From Sphingobacteriales bacterium (GTDB lineage: Bacteria; Bacteroidota; Bacteroidia; Chitinophagales; Chitinophagaceae), in assembly GCA_003963365.1 (NCBI GenBank), contig RXJG01000004.1, positions 762,162 through 826,161 on the forward strand: 64,000 bases of DNA, in the 5' to 3' direction. Under the pieces are notes generated by a model, which saw nothing but the letters and a program-made list of their open reading frames with translations, searched no databases and was not told where the DNA came from. Position numbers and translations under genes: made by a program. Of this stretch, positions 27,479 to 37,041 are shown in pieces. Numbering within the stretch: position 1 is the first letter of the stretch; each line of letters opens with the position of its first letter.

Positions 27479-29737
27479 ATGAAAAAAACTTTACGTTATG
27501 TAATAGTTTTATTGCTCATCTCCTTTGTAACCAACGCCTGGTTTGCTGTGGAAATATTTTCTCAATCGATTCAGTTTGGGAAAAGTTATATAAATGTTTC
27601 AAAACCCAACGGTGGTACTTTTGAAGCAGGTGATATTTTGGAAATAAGAGCCACTATTGCATTAACTGCAGGTACGGTTACAAGGCTCCGTTATAACGAT
27701 ACACTTCCTGCTAACTGCACATACATTGCCGGTACATTAAAAACAATTACCAACGAGGGTTTTACTTATTTTACTTACACTGATGCAAATGACGTTGACT
27801 CAGGTAATGTGAACGGAAACTTTATAAGAGTAAATATAGGTAATGCAGCCGGTGCCTGCAATGAGGCGGCGCAGGGAAACACTATTACTAATGCAGGTAC
27901 CCTGGCAAATAATATGCGGCCTTCATTTTATAAAACTACCTGTATTCGTGTAATTGCTTACCAGGTTAAAATTAATACCGGTCTTCCTTATGGTACTTCA
28001 ATTGTTATAAATGCAGGCAACTTTCGTTACAACGATGGCGCAGGTGTGGCATCCAGCTCAAATTTTTCAGCCTATACATTAAAACTCTCTCAAAACCTGT
28101 CATTATGTTCTAACAGTATTGGAGCAAATGCATTGGTATCTGAAAGTAATGGCACATTTGGTTCAGGTAAACCAAAGGACAGGGGTCCATCGGCATTAGT
28201 GCCTTTGCCATATACATACAAAACATTTACAGCAAACACACCTAACGATAATTTTTATGGCGTTTCTAATAATACCAGTGGTGTTTATACTACTAATGCC
28301 GCATTATCTTATCCTAATGCCAACCGGGTTTTCAGTGTTTGGGATATAATAGGCGATCATACAGGTGCTACTAATCCTTTACTGGGTAATCCGCCAGCAG
28401 ATACAGTTAATTCTACGGGCGGATACGCATTAATCGTAAATGCCAGTTATCAGCCCAACGCGGCTTTTACACAAACCATTTCTAATTTATGTCCTAATAC
28501 CTACTATGAGTTTTCTGCATGGTTCAGGAATATATGCCGCCGCTGCCGTTGCGATTCAACCGGCGTGGGTGCAACCTCTGCAGGATTTACTCCCGGGGCA
28601 GGAAATGATTCATCGGGTGTGCGACCCAATCTTACTTTTCAAATTGATGGTATAGATTATTACACTACGGGTAACATGCCTTATACCGGCACGTGGATAC
28701 AAAAAGGGTATACTTTAATTACCGGTGCTGTGCAATCATCTTTTACCATTACAATAAGAAACAATGCTCCCGGAGGCGGGGGAAATGACTGGGCTATTGA
28801 TGATATTAAAGTAGCTACCTGTAACCCGGTGCAGTTATTAAATCCGGCTAACTCCTATGTGGGATGTGATACTTCTAAAAACGTAACGTTTATTGATACA
28901 GTAAAAACTTATTTTAGCAATTACAAATATGTACAATGGGAAAAAAGCTGTGATAATGGTGTAAGCTGGAATATTATAAAAAACGATACAATAGCTTTTA
29001 ATGCTATAATAGGATCGGATTCTGTTGGCCGGTCTCTGTACAATTTCGTTCCGGTTTATGCAGACAGTAATTGCTTAATAAGAGTTAAAGCCGGTACTAC
29101 TGTTGCTAACTTAAGTAATGCTAACTGTTCTGTAGTATCATCCGGCAATACCAGGCTGGTTATTTCAAAATGCAGCATTTTAAATATTGCGTTAAGAAAT
29201 TTTGATGCTACCCTCGAAAATAATCATTCAATGCTGGGCTGGAAAACGGACATTATTATTGACGATGGATATTTTGTAGTTGAAAAAAGTACAGATGGTT
29301 TGCACTTTACTGAAATTGGTACAGTGATGTCCAGTTCATTTATTCCCGGGGAGCTATATTCTTATTCATATAAAGATATGGCACCTGTAAATAATTTAGC
29401 GTATTACCGTATTAAAGCATCTACCCCGGGTGGTAAGCTTTATAAATACAGCGAAATAATTTTGGTACGAACCAAAGCTGATAAGATCGGGCTTATTTCT
29501 TTTACCAACCCGGTAAGAAATGAATTGAATATACAGTTAATATCCAATAAACCGGGCATGATTGAAATTGATATTTTGAATTTATACGGTTCAACAATTT
29601 CTACACAAACAAAAAATATAAAAAGGGGATTAAATATGCTGCAGTTAAATTCTTTCCCTGCAAAGATGAATGGTAATTATTTTATGCGTATCCGTTTTGA
29701 AGGAACAGTAATTAATAAACCCCTGATTAAATTATGA
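27479..29737 (+). CDS. Large type IX secretion cargo, function unknown
   Basis: A 752-residue exported protein. The Met at 27479 begins a signal peptide (MKKTLRYVIVLLLISFVTNAW...); the frame opens 22 codons earlier. Residues about 30-190 look like a DUF11-type repeat-rich surface domain. The middle (about 230-450) resembles a carbohydrate-binding jelly-roll: FSAWFRNICRRC, then DWAIDDIKVATC. An Ig-like segment follows, and the end is a type A sorting domain (NPVRNELNIQLIS, then GLNMLQLNSFPAKMNGNYFMRI). It is likely exported and anchored by the system encoded at gldJ-porU-porV. The binding role is inferred. Several cysteine pairs suggest disulfides outside the cell. Confidence 0.8.
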   Translation: MKKTLRYVIVLLLISFVTNAWFAVEIFSQSIQFGKSYINVSKPNGGTFEAGDILEIRATIALTAGTVTRLRYNDTLPANCTYIAGTLKTITNEGFTYFTYTDANDVDSGNVNGNFIRVNIGNAAGACNEAAQGNTITNAGTLANNMRPSFYKTTCIRVIAYQVKINTGLPYGTSIVINAGNFRYNDGAGVASSSNFSAYTLKLSQNLSLCSNSIGANALVSESNGTFGSGKPKDRGPSALVPLPYTYKTFTANTPNDNFYGVSNNTSGVYTTNAALSYPNANRVFSVWDIIGDHTGATNPLLGNPPADTVNSTGGYALIVNASYQPNAAFTQTISNLCPNTYYEFSAWFRNICRRCRCDSTGVGATSAGFTPGAGNDSSGVRPNLTFQIDGIDYYTTGNMPYTGTWIQKGYTLITGAVQSSFTITIRNNAPGGGGNDWAIDDIKVATCNPVQLLNPANSYVGCDTSKNVTFIDTVKTYFSNYKYVQWEKSCDNGVSWNIIKNDTIAFNAIIGSDSVGRSLYNFVPVYADSNCLIRVKAGTTVANLSNANCSVVSSGNTRLVISKCSILNIALRNFDATLENNHSMLGWKTDIIIDDGYFVVEKSTDGLHFTEIGTVMSSSFIPGELYSYSYKDMAPVNNLAYYRIKASTPGGKLYKYSEIILVRTKADKIGLISFTNPVRNELNIQLISNKPGMIEIDILNLYGSTISTQTKNIKRGLNMLQLNSFPAKMNGNYFMRIRFEGTVINKPLIKL

Positions 29738-29773
29738 TAAGGTAGTCCTGACCTGGTTGAATTTTTAAAAAGT

Positions 29774-29803
29774 ACGGGCCGCTTGCCGGGCTGACCGTTT
29801 TTT
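29774..29803 (+). terminator. Possible terminator after the large cargo gene
   Basis: ACGG plus GCC pairs with GGC plus CCGT across a small bulge (29774-29798), followed by T6 that runs into the convergent lspA stop codon. The bulge keeps confidence moderate. Confidence 0.4.
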
Positions 29804-30503
29804 ATGATACCTGTGTTTTGTCAGTTACAGTTGTATTTGTTTCAATAGAAGGGACCGTTTCCTCGGGCAAATGATGCTTAAATAATTTTCGCTGGAATAA
29901 CAACAGTGTAATTACACCAATTGAAATAGAGGCATCAGCAATATTAAAAATAGCGGAGAAAAATGTAAACCTTTCGCCACCCCAAACCGGAACCCAGTTG
30001 GGTAATGTTTTATTTTGAATGATGGGGAAGTACAACATATCCACCACATTTCCATGCAAAACGCTGGCATAGCCTTTAGAAGAGAATTTAGCGAGGCCAT
30101 CATAACCAATCTGTGTCATACTGATGGGCTCAATAAACATCCCTTTGTCAAATATGATTCCGTAAAATAAACTGTCAATTAAATTACCCAATGCACCCGC
30201 ATAAATCAATCCGGCGCAAATGATAAACCCTTTGTGATAGCCTTTTTTTACAATTCGTCCTAAATACCAGGTGCCGAAAATAACAGCACCTAAGCGGAAA
30301 ATCGTTAAGGCCAGTTTGCCCCAGGCACCACCAAATTTCCAGCCATAGGCCATGCCTTCGTTTTCAATAAAATTTAACCTGAACCATGTGCCCAGCACAT
30401 TTCTTTCTTCACCGTATAAAAAAGTGGTTTTGATCCAGATTTTCAGGGATTGATCAGCAATTACAATGAGGGCAATGAGGATAACCAGATGCTTTAGCTT
30501 CAC
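29802..30503 (-). CDS. lspA: Lipoprotein signal peptidase (signal peptidase II)
   Basis: Inner-membrane aspartic protease that removes signal peptides from lipidated prolipoproteins. The 233 residues hold four transmembrane helices and the two catalytic-Asp motifs GNVVDMLYFP and FNIADASISIG. A conserved NEGMAYG sits in the first half. Longer than the E. coli enzyme (164) because of a loop insertion around residues 110-145 and a C-terminal tail, both usual in Bacteroidota. The start is GTG at 30501-30503; no ATG is available. It may be the last gene of gldF-gldG-terC-murF/alr-lspA, although TATCTTTG lies upstream. Confidence 0.94.
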   Translation of the reverse strand: MKLKHLVILIALIVIADQSLKIWIKTTFLYGEERNVLGTWFRLNFIENEGMAYGWKFGGAWGKLALTIFRLGAVIFGTWYLGRIVKKGYHKGFIICAGLIYAGALGNLIDSLFYGIIFDKGMFIEPISMTQIGYDGLAKFSSKGYASVLHGNVVDMLYFPIIQNKTLPNWVPVWGGERFTFFSAIFNIADASISIGVITLLLFQRKLFKHHLPEETVPSIETNTTVTDKTQVS

Positions 30504-30523
30504 TCGTCTTATTTTTTGATTGG

Positions 30524-30531
30524 CAAAGATA
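30524..30531 (-). promoter_or_regulatory. -7 box before lspA
   Basis: Minus-strand TATCTTTG lies 20 bases before the lspA GTG. No TTG occurs at 17-23 bases upstream; the spacer has instead a string of GTTGACGG-like words (30546-30577). Confidence 0.35.
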
Positions 30532-30596
30532 GGGGAAGGGAATGAGTTGACGGTTGTCGGTTGGCAGTTGACGGAAAGTTAATTTATTCGTACAAA

Positions 30597-33077
30597 TCAT
30601 TCTTCAAAATAGATTCTTTTCACTCTTTGGCTGATGCCAGTCATGATTTCATAAGGAATTGTTTGGGCTGCTTTGGCTACTTCGTTTATGGAAAGTTCCT
30701 GCCCGAAGACAATTACATCATCCCCTTCATTTACATTGGAAATTCCGGTAATGTTCAGCATGGTCATATCCATACAAATATTACCAATAACAGGGGCTGC
30801 TTCGCCATTCACCAGCATTTTACCAACACCGTTGCCAAGTTTGCGGCTATAGCCATCTGCATACCCAATCCGTACCGTGGCAATAACAGAATCCTTATTC
30901 ACTTTACCTTTTCTTCCGTAACCAACTGTTTCATTGGCTTTGATCTTTTTTATTTGGGCAATTGTGGTTTTTAAAGAGGATACTTCCTGTAACTGTAATA
31001 ACGGAGAGTTGCTGCTGTTTATACCATATAAACCTATTCCCAATCGTACCATATCCATTTGCAGTTGCGGGTGGCGAAGAATACCGGCAGAGTTGTCAAT
31101 ATGTTTGATAAATGAGTAACCTAAATTATCTTCAATAAGTTTTACTGAATTGCTGAACAGATGATATTGCTGTAACGTAAAATCATCTAATGCCGCATCT
31201 TCACTTGCCGCTAAATGACTGAACACTGATTGAACTTTGAAATAAGATTTATGTTTCAGCAGCTCACATAATTCAGGAATTTCTTCCGGCATAAAGCCAA
31301 GCCGGTGCATACCTGTATCTAACTTAATATGTACGGGATATGATTGCAATCCTTCTTTGTGCAGGAAGGCAGCAAATGATTGCAGAATGTTGAACGAATA
31401 TATTTCCGGTTCCAAATCATATTCTGCTAAAGCAGGATACGTTTCTTCTTCGGCAGTCATTACCATGATGGGTAAGGTAATTCCGGCCTTTCTTAATTCA
31501 ACTCCTTCATCTGCATAAGCAACTGCCAGGTAATCCACTTTATGAAACTGTAATAAACTGGCTATTTCATAACTGCCACTGCCATAAGAAAAGGCTTTGA
31601 CCATCGCCATAATTTTGGTAGATGATTTCAGTTGTTTTCTGAATTCTTTTAGGTTATGAGCAACTGCATTGAGATTGATTTCTAAAACAGTTTGATGTGT
31701 TTTTTGTTCCAGTAAACGACTAATGCGTTCCAGTTCAAATGCCCGGGCACCTTTTATTAAGATCAATTCTCCGGAAAAGTGGTTAGAATCAAATCCCTTT
31801 AAAAAATCATCAACACCCGAATAGAATGAAGTGGTTGTTTTCTCTTTCTCTTTTAAAGTAAAATAATCGGGCAGCTCCTTTATTTTTTCTCCAATACCAA
31901 TAATACGACTGATATTATTGCGGTGCAGTTCATAAGCAATGCTGCTGTATAATTCTTTGTCTGTTTTACCGCTTTGTAAAAAGTCAGTAAGAATAACGGT
32001 TCGTTTGCTATGCTGTTTTTGCTGGGATAAAAAATTTAACGCAATTTGTAAAGAACTAAGATCAGCACTGTAACTGTCGTTGATAATGGTGCAGTTGTTG
32101 ATGCCTTTTTTCATTTCCAGCCGCATACCTATTGGCCGCAACTGTTTCATTTTTTCCTGTATTTCCTGCTGAGTGATAGGTAAGATTAATAAAACACTCC
32201 AGCAATGAATGGCATTTTCAATAGAAGCATCATCGGTAAATGGAATGGTAATGCTTATAGGCTGATCATTGTATTTTGCTTTGATAATCGTTTCATAATT
32301 GTGTTTTTCAATTTGCTTTATGGTAAGCCAGGCTTTTTGATTTTTGCTCCAGTCAAACTTCTTTGCGTTAAATAATGATACTGTTTTATTGATAGCAGTA
32401 TAATCGCTGCAGTAAACCAGTTGCTGTGCATGTTGAAAAAGAATAGCTTTTTCCTTTACTTTTTCATCTATATTTTTAAATCCTTCCTGGTGAGCTTCAC
32501 CAATATTGGTAAAGATGCCGATAGTGGGCTGAATGATATCAGCCAGTTGCTGCATTTCACCAGCCTGCGAAATACCGGCTTCAAAGATGGCAAGTTCATG
32601 TGCTTCATATAACTGCCACACAGAAAGCGGTACACCAATTTGTGAGTTATAACTTTTAGGACTTCTTACAATATTAAAACGATCTTCCAGCAACTGGTTG
32701 AGCCACTCTTTTACCATTGTTTTTCCATTGCTGCCGGTAATACCAATAACCGGAATAGAAAATTGTTTACGATGATATGCTGCTAATTGTTGTAATGCTT
32801 TGAGAGTATCGGCAACAATAATAAAATTTGCTTCAGCATATTTAGCGGTTACGGGCTCTTCACTCACCATAAAATTTCTTCCCCCTTTCTTATAAACTTC
32901 ATCAATATACTTGTGCCCGTTACGATGGGAAGTGATGATCGCAAAGAAAAGCGATTCCGCCGGGTGAGTGATTTTTCGGCTGTCAATTTGCAAATGTTCA
33001 ATTACAGCATCAGCAGACTGTTTGATCAAACGGCCCTTTACAATTTCAGTGATGGACGAAACAGTATATTGTGGCAT
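30597..33077 (-). CDS. Bifunctional MurF-like ligase / alanine racemase
   Basis: An 826-residue fusion characteristic of Bacteroidota. Residues 1-450 are a MurF-like Mur ligase with an intact ATP loop GITGSNGKT (112-120), IFEAGISQAGEM and NDSYSADLSS. Residues from about 455 are a PLP alanine racemase: NAVAHNL then MVKAFSYGSG with the PLP lysine, HIKLDTGMHRLGF, and the catalytic Tyr in VGYGRKG. The racemase half makes D-alanine. The Mur half could add D-Ala-D-Ala to UDP-MurNAc-tripeptide, but a separate full-length murF lies at 44089, so its role is uncertain. Coding continues without a break, so this is a true fusion. Confidence 0.93.
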   Translation of the reverse strand: MPQYTVSSITEIVKGRLIKQSADAVIEHLQIDSRKITHPAESLFFAIITSHRNGHKYIDEVYKKGGRNFMVSEEPVTAKYAEANFIIVADTLKALQQLAAYHRKQFSIPVIGITGSNGKTMVKEWLNQLLEDRFNIVRSPKSYNSQIGVPLSVWQLYEAHELAIFEAGISQAGEMQQLADIIQPTIGIFTNIGEAHQEGFKNIDEKVKEKAILFQHAQQLVYCSDYTAINKTVSLFNAKKFDWSKNQKAWLTIKQIEKHNYETIIKAKYNDQPISITIPFTDDASIENAIHCWSVLLILPITQQEIQEKMKQLRPIGMRLEMKKGINNCTIINDSYSADLSSLQIALNFLSQQKQHSKRTVILTDFLQSGKTDKELYSSIAYELHRNNISRIIGIGEKIKELPDYFTLKEKEKTTTSFYSGVDDFLKGFDSNHFSGELILIKGARAFELERISRLLEQKTHQTVLEINLNAVAHNLKEFRKQLKSSTKIMAMVKAFSYGSGSYEIASLLQFHKVDYLAVAYADEGVELRKAGITLPIMVMTAEEETYPALAEYDLEPEIYSFNILQSFAAFLHKEGLQSYPVHIKLDTGMHRLGFMPEEIPELCELLKHKSYFKVQSVFSHLAASEDAALDDFTLQQYHLFSNSVKLIEDNLGYSFIKHIDNSAGILRHPQLQMDMVRLGIGLYGINSSNSPLLQLQEVSSLKTTIAQIKKIKANETVGYGRKGKVNKDSVIATVRIGYADGYSRKLGNGVGKMLVNGEAAPVIGNICMDMTMLNITGISNVNEGDDVIVFGQELSINEVAKAAQTIPYEIMTGISQRVKRIYFEE

Positions 33078-33122
33078 GCAGTAATTAAAGAATAAAATTA
33101 CAATTCACCGGCAAATAAAGTT

Positions 33123-34115
33123 TTATTCTTTTATATCAGTCGGCAAATGTTTCTTTTTATGATACAAAGAATATAAAATAGAACCGCCAATGCAGATAAC
33201 AATCACCACCAGCGACAACCAGGTAGGAATATGCAACTGGTATTTTTCAGCTTTTTCTTTTCCTGCACCAAAAAGTTCCATAAAGAAAGGAATGCCTTCA
33301 GCAATCATCTTTAAGCCAATAAATACCAAAACAATGGCAATGCCCTGCTGCAGGAAATCAAACTTGTTTACAGCCCCCCGCAGCATAAAGTATAATGAAC
33401 GCAGACCAAGCACCGCAAAAATGTTGGAAGTATAGATTACCAGCCGGTCTTTTGAAATTCCAAACACAGCCGGTATAGAATCAACTGCAAAAACAATGTC
33501 GGTTGTAGCCAGGATAATCACTACCACAAAAATGGTGGTATAATATTTTTTGCCATTTTTAATGATGGTGTATTTGCCATCACCATCATCATGCGTAACA
33601 GGGAAGATGCGCTGCAAAAATTTATAAACCTTATTATCCCTGGGATTAAACTCTTCTTCCTGCTCCACAAAAAATAAATGGTAACCGGTGTAAACAAGAA
33701 AGGCTCCAAAGATGTAAAGCAGCCATTCAAAATGTTTTACCAGTTCTACTCCCACAGTGATAAAGATGATGCGGAACACTATGGCCATTAAGATACCTAT
33801 CAGCAATACCCGGCCAACAAATTTTTCCTTTACTCCAAAAAAATTAAAGATGAGAATAAACACAAAAATATTATCTATGCTCAGGCTCCATTCCATCAGG
33901 TAGGCACTGAGATACTGAAAAGCGGGTTCGTGTCCATATTCAAACCAGATGAATACAAAGAATGCCAGTGCTAATACTACCCAGAAAAACGTTTGCTTTA
34001 ATGCTTGTTTTATGGAGATAGCCGCTCCTTTTTTGCTTAACAGACCTAAATCAAAAATAATAGCTAATAACAGCACAGCCCCGAAAGTGATATATGTCCA
34101 TTGCTGAGGATTCAT
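33123..34115 (-). CDS. TerC/Alx-family integral membrane protein
   Basis: A 330-residue protein with about nine membrane helices. The family residues are visible in EWSLSIDNIFVFILIF near residue 75 and ATTDIVFAVDSIPAVFGIS near residue 205, the acidic pairs seen in TerC and Alx. These proteins are now linked to manganese export and metal loading of exocytoplasmic enzymes. Tellurite resistance is a historical name only. It starts 8 bases after gldG and ends 45 bases before the murF/alr fusion, so it is in the same transcript. Confidence 0.9.
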   Translation of the reverse strand: MNPQQWTYITFGAVLLLAIIFDLGLLSKKGAAISIKQALKQTFFWVVLALAFFVFIWFEYGHEPAFQYLSAYLMEWSLSIDNIFVFILIFNFFGVKEKFVGRVLLIGILMAIVFRIIFITVGVELVKHFEWLLYIFGAFLVYTGYHLFFVEQEEEFNPRDNKVYKFLQRIFPVTHDDGDGKYTIIKNGKKYYTTIFVVVIILATTDIVFAVDSIPAVFGISKDRLVIYTSNIFAVLGLRSLYFMLRGAVNKFDFLQQGIAIVLVFIGLKMIAEGIPFFMELFGAGKEKAEKYQLHIPTWLSLVVIVICIGGSILYSLYHKKKHLPTDIKE

Positions 34116-34123
34116 TGTTGTGA

Positions 34124-35857
34124 TTAACTGTATTTCTTTTTGCGTATTTGCTGGAAAATAAAACCCGACGCAATTACCAGTAAAACAGGAACAGCGATAT
34201 TAATGATCTGCCACTTTGTTTTCTCCTCTTCAACTTTTGTTTTATTGAGCAGGCGCAGGGTAATGTCTTTATTCCGGGTCTCAATTATACCTGAAGGATT
34301 CACTAAATACTCCAGCGCATTTAATAAAAAAGTACGGTTAGCATATAATTGCTGCTGACTATTGCTTAGTCCCATCGGTGGTGGTTCCTGCTGTTGAGTT
34401 TGCGGATATTTATTTAACAGTATATCCCCATCACTTATTACAATCATTTTATTAGGCTCGTCACATTTTATTTTAAAAGGAGCTTTATACCATTGCTCAA
34501 ACAGGTTTATTGTTTCCTGTGACGTACGATGTGCAAAAGCAGCATTAAATTTCCCTTCCAGTAAGTAAGCAGCGGGCAGGAATTTTTTTGTATAAAGTTT
34601 AGGGTCTTCTATTGTTTTTAATTCGTTTAAACTGATAATGGCAGGTGTACTGACAAACTTTGAATTTTCTGAGGTAGATAACAACAGTGTTTTCTTTATA
34701 TCTGCTACTTTTACTGTATCCATTGAATTTACATACTGGCCCAGCACCGGCTCCATATTACGGGTAATAGCATTATTGTTAGCGGGAGTTAGTAGTGGGT
34801 AATAATTAAAAGGAATGGGTTGAATTTGTGGTTGTCCACCCGTTTGGCCAATTACAATGGGAACCATATCGCATTGCAGATCCTGAACGAGATCACGGTT
34901 GATGCGGACACCGTATTTGAATAACTGATCATCGAGATTGAGGCCCATATCAAAGGCAACTGTACTCGCTAATCTTGCTAAGCTGTCTTTATTTGCATCC
35001 AGGTTATCCAAGCTCCACAATACCTTTCCTCCCTGCATGATGTACTGATCAATTTTTAGTTTTACTGAATCTTCAAATTTTTGAGTTGGTCTTACTATCA
35101 GTAATGCACTAAAGTCTTTTGATATGTATGGGTTTTTTTGAAGATCGATTATCTGGAGGCTGTAACTTTTTTCTAAACTTCTTACAATATCATAAGTTTC
35201 GGGTCCGGTAGGTTCGCCATTGCCAACGGCATAGCCTATCAGTGGTTTTTTTGTTTGCTGAATTTTGTCAATGGCATCAGCAATTTTAAACTCCAGTAAA
35301 CTCTCTGCTGCATTAATGGACTTTGCTTCATTAATCTGTCTTGTACCATTGATGGGATCAACATCATACACAATCTTTCCCTTTAGCAGGTCAATACCAA
35401 TTTTTTTATCGCCACGGTTTACTACGGCAAAAGGGTAAAGCATTACTTTCTCTTCTCCGTTTTTTGTTTGAGATTCTCTTGCAGTAGGTAACAAATCAAA
35501 TGAGGCGAGCATCAACTGGTAAGCTGAATCTTTTTGTATTGTTTCGGGATTGATGAAATTATACACCAGCTTTTTACCAGCGTATTCCTTCATTTCATTT
35601 AATAAATCCTTTGTACTAACCTGCAGCTTACGAAAGTCGGCTGGTAATTCACCTGCCAGCAACACATCTACTGTAATAGTGCTGTCAATATGCTGCAATA
35701 ATTTTTTGGTGGGGGCGGATAATGAAAAACGTTTTTCCCCGGTAAGATCAATGCGAAATTTAAAATAAGCAGCCGCTACATTTACAAGCACTAATAATAC
35801 CAATAAAACTAACCAGCCAAATTTTGAATTGAGTAAAGTACCAAATGCTTTTTTCAT
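34124..35857 (-). CDS. gldG: Gliding-motility ABC transporter, auxiliary protein GldG
   Basis: Component of the GldA-GldF-GldG ABC transporter first found in gliding flavobacteria. The 577 residues have an N-terminal membrane helix (LVLLVLLVLVNVAAAYF), a large periplasmic domain of the ABC-type uncharacterised transport family (KFRIDLTGEKRFSLSAPTKKLL at its start, GNGEPTGPETYDI near 215), and a C-terminal helix before QIRKKKYS. It follows gldF by 13 bases. The ATPase GldA is not in this window. Confidence 0.92.
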   Translation of the reverse strand: MKKAFGTLLNSKFGWLVLLVLLVLVNVAAAYFKFRIDLTGEKRFSLSAPTKKLLQHIDSTITVDVLLAGELPADFRKLQVSTKDLLNEMKEYAGKKLVYNFINPETIQKDSAYQLMLASFDLLPTARESQTKNGEEKVMLYPFAVVNRGDKKIGIDLLKGKIVYDVDPINGTRQINEAKSINAAESLLEFKIADAIDKIQQTKKPLIGYAVGNGEPTGPETYDIVRSLEKSYSLQIIDLQKNPYISKDFSALLIVRPTQKFEDSVKLKIDQYIMQGGKVLWSLDNLDANKDSLARLASTVAFDMGLNLDDQLFKYGVRINRDLVQDLQCDMVPIVIGQTGGQPQIQPIPFNYYPLLTPANNNAITRNMEPVLGQYVNSMDTVKVADIKKTLLLSTSENSKFVSTPAIISLNELKTIEDPKLYTKKFLPAAYLLEGKFNAAFAHRTSQETINLFEQWYKAPFKIKCDEPNKMIVISDGDILLNKYPQTQQQEPPPMGLSNSQQQLYANRTFLLNALEYLVNPSGIIETRNKDITLRLLNKTKVEEEKTKWQIINIAVPVLLVIASGFIFQQIRKKKYS

Positions 35858-35870
35858 GGACGATGGCGGG

Positions 35871-36599
35871 TTATATTTTTTTAGCTAATCTTTTTTGGGT
35901 GAGAATTAAGAACAACAGCACTACGGTGATAAAATAAATTAAATCACGGCTATCAATAACACCACGGGAAACACTGCGATAATGAAAATCGATACCAATT
36001 TTTTCAATATAATAATCAGCACCTGATTTTAATTGTGGCAACTGGCTGAGTGAGCTGAAACCAAAATAAAGAACGAAACAAATGAATGCACTCAGGAGGA
36101 AAGCAACTACTGCATTATTGGTTAAGCTGCTGCAACAAAGCCCCACCGCCGTAAAAGCGGCACATAAAAAGAAAAGCCCGATATAAGAACCAGCAATACC
36201 ACCCGTGTCTAAAGCAGTACCTGCAGCGGCCAGTGCTTTTAATGAAAATATATATACAAATGTTGGTAGTAGTGCTATTATGATTACAAGAAATGCTGCC
36301 CAAAATTTGCCGGTTAAAATTTGCCAGGAACTGAGTGGACGGGTTTTCAGTAATTCGATGGTACCTCCTTTAAATTCATCTGCCAGTAATCGCATGGTAA
36401 CTGCAGGAACCAGCAGCAATAAAATCCATGGGGCCAACTCAAAAAATTTATCCATGCTGGCATACCCATCTTCAAAAATCCCTGACTTGTTGAAAACAAA
36501 CAGGAATAACCCGTTGAGCAGGAGGAAAATAATGATGGCAATATAGCCGGTTAGGCTGCTGAAGAATTGCCGTAGTTCTTTCTTGCAAACTGACCACAT
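35871..36599 (-). CDS. gldF: Gliding-motility ABC transporter permease GldF
   Basis: Permease subunit of the GldAFG transporter. The 242-residue protein has six hydrophobic helices and the family motif AVTMRLLADEFKGGTIELLKTRPLSSWQI near residues 65-90, shared with ABC-2 type permeases. Length agrees with GldF of Flavobacterium. It heads the run gldF-gldG-terC-murF/alr-lspA. A TAAATTTG box lies five bases before its ATG. Confidence 0.92.
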   Translation of the reverse strand: MWSVCKKELRQFFSSLTGYIAIIIFLLLNGLFLFVFNKSGIFEDGYASMDKFFELAPWILLLLVPAVTMRLLADEFKGGTIELLKTRPLSSWQILTGKFWAAFLVIIIALLPTFVYIFSLKALAAAGTALDTGGIAGSYIGLFFLCAAFTAVGLCCSSLTNNAVVAFLLSAFICFVLYFGFSSLSQLPQLKSGADYYIEKIGIDFHYRSVSRGVIDSRDLIYFITVVLLFLILTQKRLAKKI

Positions 36600-36604
36600 A
36601 AGGG

Positions 36605-36612
36605 CAAATTTA
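36605..36612 (-). promoter_or_regulatory. -7 box directly before gldF
   Basis: Minus-strand TAAATTTG ends five bases before the gldF ATG, again suggesting a very short or absent leader. No TTG at the usual distance. Confidence 0.4.
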
Positions 36613-36998
36613 ACCAGTTGAGAGGGATGCCTGAAAAATAAATTCAGTTAAAAATTGAAGTTTTATATAAGTACTAACCAGTTTTTTGTAGCAACAGTAA
36701 GCAAAAATGAAGATAAATCAGCCTAAAATACTTTCAAGTGTTAGTAATTAGATGGCTTGCATAATAATTAAGAGAATTTACTTAAAAATTTTTTGCCAGC
36801 GCAGCGTTTGAATATTTGTACTTGTCTTTTTTTACGGCCAGTTATACAAGGGTACTGTATCAGGCGGGTCGCTTACCAAACTAAATGTAGCGTTTTTGAG
36901 CAAGGGTACACCTACTTCCTGACTAAAACTGCGAGTGGAATAGAGCTCAAAAATTAATAAACAATAATTAGCTGTACCCAAAACCAACTGCAACAAAT
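36613..36998. other. Gene-free interval
   Basis: Nearly 400 bases between gldF and the terminator of the next gene. Two short frames are open on the plus strand near 36790-36960, one of them ending in TAA near 36958, but neither has a start codon or a family. CAAGGGTAC occurs twice (near 36847 and 36901). This may be the remains of a lost gene; I cannot assign anything. Confidence 0.35.
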
Positions 36999-37019
36999 AA
37001 CCCCGCCAAAAGCGGGGTT
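36999..37019 (-). terminator. Terminator of the outer-membrane protein gene
   Basis: A compact GC-rich hairpin (AACCCCGC with GCGGGGTT, 5-base loop) with T/A-rich flanks on both strands. It lies 22 bases after the stop codon of the minus-strand gene. Confidence 0.8.
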
Positions 37020-37041
37020 TATTATTTGTATTGCATACACT

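Noticed and set aside
30597-33077. MurF-alanine racemase fusion as an assembly error
   Set aside because: The frame is continuous and this fusion is a known feature of Bacteroidota.
33123-34115. Tellurite-resistance locus because of TerC
   Set aside because: Only the TerC/Alx family protein is present, with no other ter genes. The family is now tied mainly to metal homeostasis.
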